Below, piece by piece: positions 8,747 through 15,887 of a stretch of DNA of 41,770 nucleotides (its first letter is position 1; each line of letters starts with the position of its first letter). The notes beneath the pieces were generated by a model. It ran no database searches. It was not told the origin of the DNA and saw nothing but the letters and a program-made list of their open reading frames with translations. A program made the translations under genes and the position numbers. This DNA is from Albidovulum sp. (GTDB lineage Bacteria; Pseudomonadota; Alphaproteobacteria; Rhodobacterales; Rhodobacteraceae): assembly GCF_008933605.1 (NCBI RefSeq), contig NZ_WBUS01000015.1:1-41770 (forward strand). The letters run 5' to 3'.

Positions 8747-10027
8747 ATGGCCCAGTCAGAGGCGGCGATGACAGAAACGGGACTGCCCGAGGTTCCGGCC
8801 CGGGCGGTCTGCCGCGTTCTGATCGTCGACGACAGCCGGATGCAGCGCAGGATCCTCTCCGCTCAGCTTGCCCGTTCCGGCCTAGCCGCGATGGAGGCGG
8901 GCACCGCCGAAGAGGCGCTCCGGCTCTGCGACCGGGATCCGCCGGACCTGGTGATCTCCGACTGGATGATGCCCGGCATGACCGGCATCGAATTCTGCCA
9001 GGCACTGCGCGCCCGCGTCCGCACACACTACGTCTATTTCATCCTGCTCACCTCCAAGACGGAAACCGCCGAGATCGCCCGTGGCCTGGAAGGCGGGGCG
9101 GATGACTTCCTGACGAAGCCGGTCAGCGGCGACGAGTTGCGCGCTCGGATCGCCGCGGGCGAACGCATCCTCAGGATGGAACGGGAGTTGACCGACAAGA
9201 ACCGGCTTCTGTCCGACACTCTCGCCGAGCTCCAGAGCGTTTACGACTCGATCAACCGAGATCTCATCCAGGCGAAGAAGATACAGGAATCGCTCGTGCC
9301 CGAGCGGTCGAAGACATTCGGCGCGTCGCGCTTCGGCCTGCTGCTCAAGCCAAGCGGCCATATCGGCGGCGATCTTGTCGGGCTCTTCACTCCCGGTTTC
9401 AACCAGGTCGGGTTCTACAGCCTCGACGTCTCGGGCCACGGCATCACCGCCGCGCTGCTCACGGCGCGGCTGGCAAGTTATCTGTCGCCGTCGAACCTTG
9501 CGCAGAATGTCGCGATGGAGCAGCGGCAATGGCACCTCTACCGCCTGCGCAAACCGCAGGAGGTGGCCACCGCACTGAACGCCCGCATGACCAACGACAC
9601 CGGAGTCGATGAATACTTCACGATGGTCTATGGCGTGGCCGACCTCTTTTCGGGGTCGGTTCGGATGGTCCAGTGCGGGCATCCGCATCCGCTTCTGCTC
9701 AGGGCCGACGGCACGGCCGAGTTCCTCGGCGATGGCGGCCTGCCGATCGGAATGTTCGCCGAGATCGGCTGGAGCGAGTTCGACATCACTTTGGAGCGCG
9801 GCGAACGCCTGTTGTTCTACAGTGACGGTCTCACCGAGTGTCGGCTGAAGGACGGCAGCATGCTGGAGCCGGAGGGTTTGGTGCGTATCGCGCGACGCGC
9901 CGCGTCGGCAGGACAAGGGGGAGAGTTCGTTGACGACCTCTTCTGGTTCCTCAGCCAGGAGATGGCCCCCGGCGCCTCGCTCGAGGACGACGTCTCGGCC
10001 ATCGTTTTCGAGTTCGGCGGCGCGTAG
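8747..10027 (+). CDS. Response regulator fused to SpoIIE/PP2C-type serine phosphatase
   Basis: The N-terminal receiver domain (about residues 20-140) has the acidic pair and phospho-acceptor in VLIVDDS and ISDWMMPGMTG, the Thr/Ser in LTSK, and the Lys in LTKP. A coiled-coil linker (residues 145-185) leads to a PP2C-like phosphatase of the RsbU/SpoIIE group (GGDLVGLF, SLDVSGHGITAALL, CGHPHPLLL, FYSDGLTE). In the first metal motif the second Asp of the usual GGDxxD is not present, a variant I believe is common in such fusions. Expected role: phosphorylation-gated dephosphorylation of an anti-sigma-antagonist-like protein. No STAS or anti-sigma gene is nearby. An alternative ATG at 8768 has better-placed AGAGG. 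Confidence 0.9.
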   Translation: MAQSEAAMTETGLPEVPARAVCRVLIVDDSRMQRRILSAQLARSGLAAMEAGTAEEALRLCDRDPPDLVISDWMMPGMTGIEFCQALRARVRTHYVYFILLTSKTETAEIARGLEGGADDFLTKPVSGDELRARIAAGERILRMERELTDKNRLLSDTLAELQSVYDSINRDLIQAKKIQESLVPERSKTFGASRFGLLLKPSGHIGGDLVGLFTPGFNQVGFYSLDVSGHGITAALLTARLASYLSPSNLAQNVAMEQRQWHLYRLRKPQEVATALNARMTNDTGVDEYFTMVYGVADLFSGSVRMVQCGHPHPLLLRADGTAEFLGDGGLPIGMFAEIGWSEFDITLERGERLLFYSDGLTECRLKDGSMLEPEGLVRIARRAASAGQGGEFVDDLFWFLSQEMAPGASLEDDVSAIVFEFGGA

Positions 10028-10083
10028 GCTCGCCAGCTCGCGCAGAGACGGAGCGGCTCAGAAAGGGCAGGACCACAGGTAGG

Positions 10084-10524
10084 TCAGGCGCCGGCGACCG
10101 CGCGGGCGAAATGCCGGTCGCCCGCATTTCCGAGCATCCGGGGAGCAGCGGAGAGCGGCATCCAGACGGCTTCGTGGCCGGGCTCCGAGGGATTGCCGAG
10201 ACGCCGCACCGGGCGCGCAAGGTAGATCGCGCAAAGCTTTTCGGCCCAGCGATCATACTCCGGCATGTAGACGAAGCGACGGAAGGCGCCGATCCGGCGC
10301 GGCGCCGCGATGGACCAGCCGGTCTCCTCGAAAACCTCCCGGTGGAGCGCCCGCAGCGGGGACTCGCCCGGATCTATGCCGCCACCCGGCAGCTGGAACT
10401 CCGGCTCCGGTTCCGCCTGATGCGTCAGGAGCACGTCGCGCCCATGCACCAGCAGGGCATAGACACCGTGCCGTATCCGGTAGCTTTGCCCCCGTACCAG
10501 AGGCTCCCCGAACCGTCTGATCAT
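10084..10524 (-). CDS. NUDIX hydrolase
   Basis: A 146-residue NUDIX protein. The signature is intact: GGGIDPGESPLRALHREV continuing into FEETGW, with the catalytic glutamates of the REVFEETG core. The rest has the usual strands before the box (YALLVHGRDVLLTHQ) and a C-terminal helix. Substrate cannot be read from the sequence; nucleotide diphosphate derivatives are usual. The track ORF is far longer (332 residues) because it reads antisense through hslO; ATG 10524 has GAGGG six bases upstream and begins the similarity. It is divergent from hslO and convergent with the receiver-phosphatase gene. Confidence 0.88.
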   Translation of the reverse strand: MIRRFGEPLVRGQSYRIRHGVYALLVHGRDVLLTHQAEPEPEFQLPGGGIDPGESPLRALHREVFEETGWSIAAPRRIGAFRRFVYMPEYDRWAEKLCAIYLARPVRRLGNPSEPGHEAVWMPLSAAPRMLGNAGDRHFARAVAGA

Positions 10525-10534
10525 GGTGCGCCCT

Positions 10535-10562
10535 CTTGGCCTCCGGGTTGTCGTCCCCATAT
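10535..10562 (+). promoter_or_regulatory. Heat-shock (sigma-32/RpoH-type) promoter of hslO
   Basis: CTTGGC, preceded by C-rich sequence, is followed 14 bases later by CCCCATAT. This closely matches the RpoH consensus (CTTGAA, 13-15 bases, CCCCATnT). Transcription would start near 10569, about 35 bases before the hslO ATG. A poorer sigma-70 reading (TTGTCG, 17 bases, TATGGC) overlaps it. hslO is a known heat-shock gene, which supports the call. Confidence 0.6.
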
Positions 10563-10602
10563 TCACGCGGTATGGCAGGGCGCAAGCGCCGAGGAAACCC
10601 CC

Positions 10603-11604
10603 ATGACAAGCCTGTCGATGATCGCCTGGGACGATACCGTCCTTCCGTTTCAGCTTGACCGGTCCGACATCCGTGGCCGGGTCGCGCGCCTCGACGGCGT
10701 GCTGGACCGGGTGCTCTCGCAGCACAACTACCCGATGGTCGTCGAGGCCCTGGTGGCCGAGGCGGCGCTCCTGACCGCGCTCATCGGGCAGACGATCAAG
10801 CTGCGCTGGAAGCTGTCGCTCCAGATCCGGGGCGACGGTCCGGTGCGGATCATTGCCACCGACTATTATGCGCCGGCCGAGAACGGCGGCAGCGCGCGGA
10901 TGCGCGCCTGGGCCTCCTTCGATACCGAAAGGCTCGACCCGGCCGCGCCGGGCTTTTCGCAGATCGGCAGCGGCTATCTCGCGGTTCTGCTCGACCAGGG
11001 GCCGGGTACGACGCCCTACCAGGGGATCACGCCCTTGGCCGGAGGCTCGCTTTCCGCTTGTGCAGAGACGTATTTCGCGCAATCGGAGCAGCTGCCCACG
11101 CGCTTCGCGTTGAGTTTCGGCAAGTCACGGCTGCCGGGCGGCGCCGAACGCTGGCGTGCCGGCGGCGTGATGCTGCAGCACATGCCCAAAGCCTCGCCCT
11201 TCGTGGCGAAAGAGGGTGGCAGCGGCGAGGGAGGTCTGCTTGCTCCGGCCGACATCCTTGACGGCCTCGAAGGCGAGAACTGGGCGCGGTCGAACCTTCT
11301 CCTCGACACGGTGGAGGAACTGGAATTGATCGGGCCGAGCGTCACGCCCACGGATCTTCTGGTTCGGCTGTTTCATGAGGAGGGCCCGCGGGTCTTCGAT
11401 TCGCAAGCCGTGCATTTCGGCTGTTCCTGCTCGCAGGACCGGGTGCGCGAATCGCTATCGATTTACTCGGCCAAGGACATCCGGCACATGACGACCGAGG
11501 CGGGCATCGTCACCGCCGACTGCCAGTTCTGCGGTGCGCACTACGAGTTTGATCCGGCCACGCTCGGCTTTGAGGCGACGAAGAGCCCCGATGACGCCGG
11601 CTGA
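10603..11604 (+). CDS. hslO: Redox-regulated chaperone Hsp33
   Basis: Hsp33 is a cytosolic holdase switched on by oxidation: in the reduced state four C-terminal cysteines bind zinc, and oxidation releases it and unfolds the linker to expose the client site. The 333-residue protein has the N-terminal core (ALLTALIGQTIKLRWKLSLQ, PLAGGSLSACAETYFAQSEQ) and the four cysteines: CSC near residue 272 and CQFC near residue 306. It is a little longer than the E. coli protein. ATG 10603 follows GAGGAAA at good spacing; the longer track ORF is antisense read-through of the NUDIX gene. It heads an overlapping operon with the next two genes and lies behind a heat-shock-like promoter. Confidence 0.95.
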   Translation: MTSLSMIAWDDTVLPFQLDRSDIRGRVARLDGVLDRVLSQHNYPMVVEALVAEAALLTALIGQTIKLRWKLSLQIRGDGPVRIIATDYYAPAENGGSARMRAWASFDTERLDPAAPGFSQIGSGYLAVLLDQGPGTTPYQGITPLAGGSLSACAETYFAQSEQLPTRFALSFGKSRLPGGAERWRAGGVMLQHMPKASPFVAKEGGSGEGGLLAPADILDGLEGENWARSNLLLDTVEELELIGPSVTPTDLLVRLFHEEGPRVFDSQAVHFGCSCSQDRVRESLSIYSAKDIRHMTTEAGIVTADCQFCGAHYEFDPATLGFEATKSPDDAG

Positions 11605-12193
11605 TCCGCTCGCCCCGGTGGTCGAGGCGCTTGCCCGGCCGGGGCGGCCAACCTCGGACTACGACCTCAATCCCGGCACCAGCTTGCCGGAGGGGCGGGT
11701 GCTCTGCCCCGCGGGGGTGCTCGTCGCGCTGCAACCCGGGCCGCGCGGGGTGGACGTGATCCTGACGAAGCGCTCCTCGCGGCTCAAGCATCACCCCGGA
11801 CAGATCGCCTTCGCCGGCGGAAAGGTCGATGCGGGCGACGCCGACGCCGTGGCCGCCGCGTTGCGCGAGGCGGAGGAGGAGATCGGCCTTCCCCCAAGGC
11901 AGGTCGAGGTCCTGGGCCTCGCAGAGGCGCATGAGACGGTGACGGGCTTCCTCGTGACCCCGGTCTTCGGCCTTATCCGCGGAACCTTCACTCCCGTTCC
12001 CGAGGTGGGCGAGGTCGAAGAGGTGTTCTCCGTCCCGCTCTCCCATCTCGTCGACCCGGCGCGGTACAGGATCGAGGGGCGGCGGTGGCGCGGCCAGCAC
12101 CGGCGTTACTATGCGGTGCCCTACGGGCCCTATTACATCTGGGGCGCGACCGCGCGTATCCTGAGGGCGCTTGCGGACCGGATGGCGGAATGA
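11591..12193 (+). CDS. CoA pyrophosphatase-type NUDIX hydrolase
   Basis: A 200-residue NUDIX protein of the NudL/PCD1 group, which cleaves coenzyme A or its oxidised forms to 4'-phosphopantetheine and 3',5'-ADP. The group-specific block before the NUDIX box is present (ILTKRSSRLKHHPGQIAFAGG), and the box itself continues as a REAEEEIGL core. A C-terminal aromatic strand (YYAVPYGPYYIWGATA) is also typical. The ATG at 11591 overlaps the 3' end of hslO by 14 bases, and its own stop shares ATGA with the next start, so the three genes look translationally coupled. The track start at 11534 is inside hslO and unlikely. Confidence 0.88.
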   Translation: MTPADPLAPVVEALARPGRPTSDYDLNPGTSLPEGRVLCPAGVLVALQPGPRGVDVILTKRSSRLKHHPGQIAFAGGKVDAGDADAVAAALREAEEEIGLPPRQVEVLGLAEAHETVTGFLVTPVFGLIRGTFTPVPEVGEVEEVFSVPLSHLVDPARYRIEGRRWRGQHRRYYAVPYGPYYIWGATARILRALADRMAE

Positions 12194-13332
12194 GGATCAC
12201 CGATGCCTGGCTCAGGGACGAGGGGTTGCAGCAGGTGCTGCAGCTCCTGACGGATGCCGGGCACCTGGCACTCCTGGTTGGCGGGTGCGTGCGCAATGCG
12301 CTTCTCGGCCAGCCGGTCGCGGATATCGACATCGCCACGGATGCCGTGCCGGATCGCGTGATCAAGGTCGCGGGCGCGGCCGGGCTGAAGGTGGTGCCGA
12401 CCGGGGTGGAGCACGGCACGGTGACGATCGTCGTGGACGGCGTCCCGCACGAGGTGACGACGTTCCGGCGCGACGTGGAGACATTCGGGCGCCACGCGAC
12501 CGTCGCCTTTTCGACGCGGGTCGAAGAGGACGCGGCGCGGCGGGACTTCACCATGAACGCGCTCTATGCCGACGCGGCGGGGCAGGTCGTCGATCCGATC
12601 GGCGGACTTCCCGACCTCAAGGCGCGCCGGGTCCGGTTCGTCGGCGAGGCCGGAGAACGCATCCGCGAAGACTATCTGCGAATCCTGCGCTTCTTCCGGT
12701 TCCATGCCTGGTATGGCGATGCGGAGGCCGGGATGGACGACACGGCGCTCGCAGCCTGTAGTGAGAATTCGGCCGGGTTAGACACGCTTTCCCGCGAAAG
12801 GCTCGGCCACGAGATGCGCCGTCTTCTGGCCGCGCCCGATCCGGCGCCGGCGCTGGCGGCGATGCAGGTCACCGGGGTGCTCGCCCGGGTGCTCCCCGGG
12901 GCGGACGTGGCGGCGCTCGCGCCTCTCGTCCATCTCGAACCGCCCTATGCGCCCGATTGGATCCGCCGTCTTGCCGCGTTGGGAGGGCCGGAGGCCGAGG
13001 ATCGCCTGCGGCTTTCGCGCGCCGAAGGACGGCGGCTTGCCATCCTGCACGCGTGTCTCGCCGAAGGCACCCGTCCCGCCGAGATCGCCTATCGCCACGG
13101 TGCCGAAGTCGCCCGCGACACCGTCCTCCTGCGCAGCGCGAGCCTTGGCGCCGCGCTGCCGCCGGGCTGGGAGGAGGCCGTGGCCGAAGGCGCCTCGGCG
13201 CTTTTTCCGCTGCGCGCCGCCGATCTGATGCCCGGCCTGTCCGGAGCGGCCCTGGGCGAACGGCTGAAGCTGCTCGAGGACCGCTGGATCGCCTCCGGCT
13301 TCCGATTGTCACGGGAACAATTGCTGGCTTGA
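12190..13332 (+). CDS. cca: CCA tRNA nucleotidyltransferase / poly(A) polymerase family protein
   Basis: A class II nucleotidyltransferase of the family that adds or repairs the 3' CCA of tRNA; some members are poly(A) polymerases, and sequence by eye cannot fully separate them. The head domain shows LLVGGCVRNALLG and the metal-binding DIDIATD, then RRDFTMNALY and a D-P-x-G-G motif (VDPIGGLPDLKARRVRFVG), and EDYLRILRFFRFHAWYG. A helical body of about 200 residues follows. At 380 residues it is of the usual alphaproteobacterial length. The start codon lies in an ATGA overlap with the NUDIX gene, and the track start 35 codons upstream is antecedent read-through. Confidence 0.9.
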   Translation: MRITDAWLRDEGLQQVLQLLTDAGHLALLVGGCVRNALLGQPVADIDIATDAVPDRVIKVAGAAGLKVVPTGVEHGTVTIVVDGVPHEVTTFRRDVETFGRHATVAFSTRVEEDAARRDFTMNALYADAAGQVVDPIGGLPDLKARRVRFVGEAGERIREDYLRILRFFRFHAWYGDAEAGMDDTALAACSENSAGLDTLSRERLGHEMRRLLAAPDPAPALAAMQVTGVLARVLPGADVAALAPLVHLEPPYAPDWIRRLAALGGPEAEDRLRLSRAEGRRLAILHACLAEGTRPAEIAYRHGAEVARDTVLLRSASLGAALPPGWEEAVAEGASALFPLRAADLMPGLSGAALGERLKLLEDRWIASGFRLSREQLLA

Positions 13333-13383
13333 AGGCGCCCTGTCAGGCGCGGCAGGATGGCCGCCTGATCTGGACCTGCTGCC

Positions 13384-13980
13384 ATGATGCTCGACACATT
13401 TCCCGCGCTCCTCGCGCTCGCCGTCGCCACGCTCTTCACGCCGGGGCCGAACAACGCCATGCTTGCGGCCTCCGGTGCGAACTTCGGCTTCCGCCAAACC
13501 GTGCCGCATCTCCTGGGGGTTGCCCTCGGGTTCCCGTTGATGCTGCTGATCGTCGGCCTGGCGCTGGGCGGGATCTTCCAGGCCAGCGCACTCCTGCGCG
13601 AGGGTCTGCGCTGGGGTGGCGCGGCAATGCTGCTCTGGATCGCCTGGAAGATCGCCCGGTCGGGCGGAATCGGGTCGAAGGCCGAAGGCGCGCACCCCAT
13701 GCGCTTCCACCAGGCGGTGGCGTTCCAGTGGGTGAACCCGAAGGCTTGGTCGATGGCGGTCGCCGCGACCTCGCAGTTCGTCCTGCCGGAGACGCCGCTG
13801 ATCACGGCGGCAGCCGTGGCCGCGACGTTCATGATGCTCGGTCTCAGCTCGTCGGCAACCTGGACCTATGCCGGCCAGGCCATCGCACGGTGGCTCACGA
13901 CCGCGCAGCGGCTCAGGGCCTTCAACCTCGTCATGGCGGGCCTCATCGCGCTCTCCGTCGTCGAACTCGTCCGGCACTGA
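13384..13980 (+). CDS. LysE/RhtB family amino-acid exporter
   Basis: An inner-membrane protein of 198 residues with about six hydrophobic segments, the family length. The N-terminal signature TPGPNN in LAVATLFTPGPNNAML is the hallmark of LysE/RhtB exporters, and FQWVNPKAW is the second conserved motif in the middle loop. Members export amino acids or similar small metabolites; the substrate cannot be predicted. Two consecutive ATGs (13384, 13387) are possible starts. It lies 51 bases after the cca gene and 56 bases before the ABC exporter operon, which has its own candidate promoter. Confidence 0.9.
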   Translation: MMLDTFPALLALAVATLFTPGPNNAMLAASGANFGFRQTVPHLLGVALGFPLMLLIVGLALGGIFQASALLREGLRWGGAAMLLWIAWKIARSGGIGSKAEGAHPMRFHQAVAFQWVNPKAWSMAVAATSQFVLPETPLITAAAVAATFMMLGLSSSATWTYAGQAIARWLTTAQRLRAFNLVMAGLIALSVVELVRH

Positions 13981-13991
13981 GTTCCCCTATC

Positions 13992-14019
13992 TGCCGGTCT
14001 GATGTATATCCGGCCGGCA
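13992..14019 (+). promoter_or_regulatory. Inverted repeat around a candidate -10 box before the ABC exporter operon
   Basis: TGCCGG and CCGGCA are separated by 16 bases, with TATATC (14005-14010) at the centre. TTCCCC lies 17 bases upstream of it as a weak -35. The dyad over a -10 element would suit a repressor operator. The arms are short, so chance is a real possibility. Confidence 0.3.
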
Positions 14020-14036
14020 ACCCGAAAGGCGCCGCG

Positions 14037-15887
14037 ATGTTCAGGTTCTTCGAGAGCCTTGTCGATCCCTATGTCGCTTACGAGGAGAAGGATGCGCCTC
14101 CCCGGCGGCTCCTTCCATTCCTGATGGAGTATTCGCGGCCGTTCCGCGGCGTGTTCCTGGTGACGGCCGCGTTGAAGTGCGTCTCGGCGGCCCTCGACGT
14201 GGCGCTGATCTGGTATGTCGGGCGGATGGTGGACCTCCTTTCCCAAGGCACGCCAGCCGAGGTCATGGAGTCCCACGGGACGGAGTTCGTCCTCGCCGCG
14301 CTGGTGGTTCTCATCGTGCGCCCGATCGTTTCCGGCATAGACGTGGCGCTCTTGCACAACACGATCCTCGTGAACTACGGGGCGCTCTTCCGCTGGCGCG
14401 CGATCCGCCATGTGCTCCGCCAGTCCGTCGGCTGGTTCGAGAACGATTTTGCCGGACGCATCGCGAACCGGCTGATGCAGACGCCTCCCGCGGCCGGCGA
14501 TGCGGTGTTCCAGGTCTTCGACGCCGTTGCGTTCGCCCTGACGACGCTGGTCGGAGCCGTGATCCTGCTCGGAAATGCGGATTCCCGGCTGATGGCGCCG
14601 CTCCTGATCTGGGCCGCGCTCTACCTCGCGCTGATGCTTTGGACGGTGCGTCGTGCCGGTCCGGCCGCAACGGCCTCGTCGGACGCGCGGTCGTCCGTCA
14701 CGGGTCGGGTGGTGGACAGCTTCACCAATATCCATTCGGTCAAGATGTTCGCCCACGATGACCGCGAAGTCGCCTATGTCGGCGAATCCATCGAAAACCT
14801 TCGCGCGACCTTCGCCCGCGAGATGCGCATCATAACCAGAATGGACGTGGTGCTGACGATACTCAACGGTGCGTTGATCGTGTCGGCGACGGCCTTGGCG
14901 ACCTATCTCTGGTATCGGGGCCAGGCCACGGTCGGAACCGTTGCCGCGGCATCGGCGCTGGTCCTCCGGCTCAACTCGATGACCTACTGGATCATGTGGG
15001 CAATGACCAACCTCGTGCAGTCGCTCGGCGTCGTCGCCGAGGGGATGGCGACGATCGCACAGCCGATCGGCCTGGTGGACCGGCCGGGCGCGCGGCCGCT
15101 CGACTTTCGCGAGGGCCGAATCGAGATCGACGTGCTGAGCCACCACTACGGCCGCGGCTTCGGCGGGCTCGACCGGGTCAGCCTGACGATCCGGCCGGGC
15201 GAGAAGATCGGCCTCGTCGGGCGATCGGGATCGGGGAAATCGACCCTCGTCAAGCTTCTCTTGCGTTTCTACGACCCGGAAGGCGGCCGCATTCTGATTG
15301 ACGGACAGGACATTGCCGGGGTGACGCAGGATAGCCTGCGCGGCCGTATCGGAATGGTGCAGCAGGACAGTTCGCTCCTCCACCGCTCGGTGCGGGACAA
15401 CATCCTCTACGGCCGTCCGGACGCGAACGAGGCCGAAATGATCGAGGCCGCACGCCGGGCCGAGGCGCATGACTTCATCCTTCAGCTCACCGATCCCGAA
15501 GGACGCACGGGCTATGACGCACAGGTGGGCGAGCGGGGGGTGAAGCTTTCAGGCGGACAGCGCCAGCGCGTGGCACTTGCCCGCGTGATCCTGAAGGACG
15601 CGCCGATCCTCGTCCTGGACGAGGCGACCTCGGCGCTCGACAGCGAGGTTGAGGCAGCGATCCAGGAAACGCTCTACGGAGTGATGGAGGGAAAGACCGT
15701 GATCGCCATTGCGCACCGGCTCTCGACCATCGCGCGGATGGACCGGATCGTCGTGCTCGACGACGGCAAGGTCGCCGAGGACGGCGGCCACGAGGCGCTT
15801 CTCGCCAGGGGCGGCCTCTACGCCCGCTTCTGGAACCGGCAATCGGGCGGCTTCATCGGCACGGACGAGGCGGAGGCGGCAGAATGA
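14037..15887 (+). CDS. ABC exporter subunit (fused membrane and ATPase domains), first of pair
   Basis: A type-I ABC exporter half-transporter of 616 residues: an N-terminal membrane domain with about six helices (for example VTAALKCVSAALDVALIWYV) and a C-terminal ATPase. The ATPase has Walker A GRSGSGKST near residue 394, signature LSGGQRQR near 503, Walker B ILVLDEATSALD near 523, and the switch histidine in IAHRLSTIA, all canonical. It is probably an exporter of lipids, peptides or drugs (MsbA/multidrug group). The ATG at 14037 follows GAAAGG; the track ORF's earlier start is spurious read-through across cca and lysE. It is fused by an ATGA overlap to the second half-transporter, suggesting a heterodimer. 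Confidence 0.92.
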   Translation: MFRFFESLVDPYVAYEEKDAPPRRLLPFLMEYSRPFRGVFLVTAALKCVSAALDVALIWYVGRMVDLLSQGTPAEVMESHGTEFVLAALVVLIVRPIVSGIDVALLHNTILVNYGALFRWRAIRHVLRQSVGWFENDFAGRIANRLMQTPPAAGDAVFQVFDAVAFALTTLVGAVILLGNADSRLMAPLLIWAALYLALMLWTVRRAGPAATASSDARSSVTGRVVDSFTNIHSVKMFAHDDREVAYVGESIENLRATFAREMRIITRMDVVLTILNGALIVSATALATYLWYRGQATVGTVAAASALVLRLNSMTYWIMWAMTNLVQSLGVVAEGMATIAQPIGLVDRPGARPLDFREGRIEIDVLSHHYGRGFGGLDRVSLTIRPGEKIGLVGRSGSGKSTLVKLLLRFYDPEGGRILIDGQDIAGVTQDSLRGRIGMVQQDSSLLHRSVRDNILYGRPDANEAEMIEAARRAEAHDFILQLTDPEGRTGYDAQVGERGVKLSGGQRQRVALARVILKDAPILVLDEATSALDSEVEAAIQETLYGVMEGKTVIAIAHRLSTIARMDRIVVLDDGKVAEDGGHEALLARGGLYARFWNRQSGGFIGTDEAEAAE

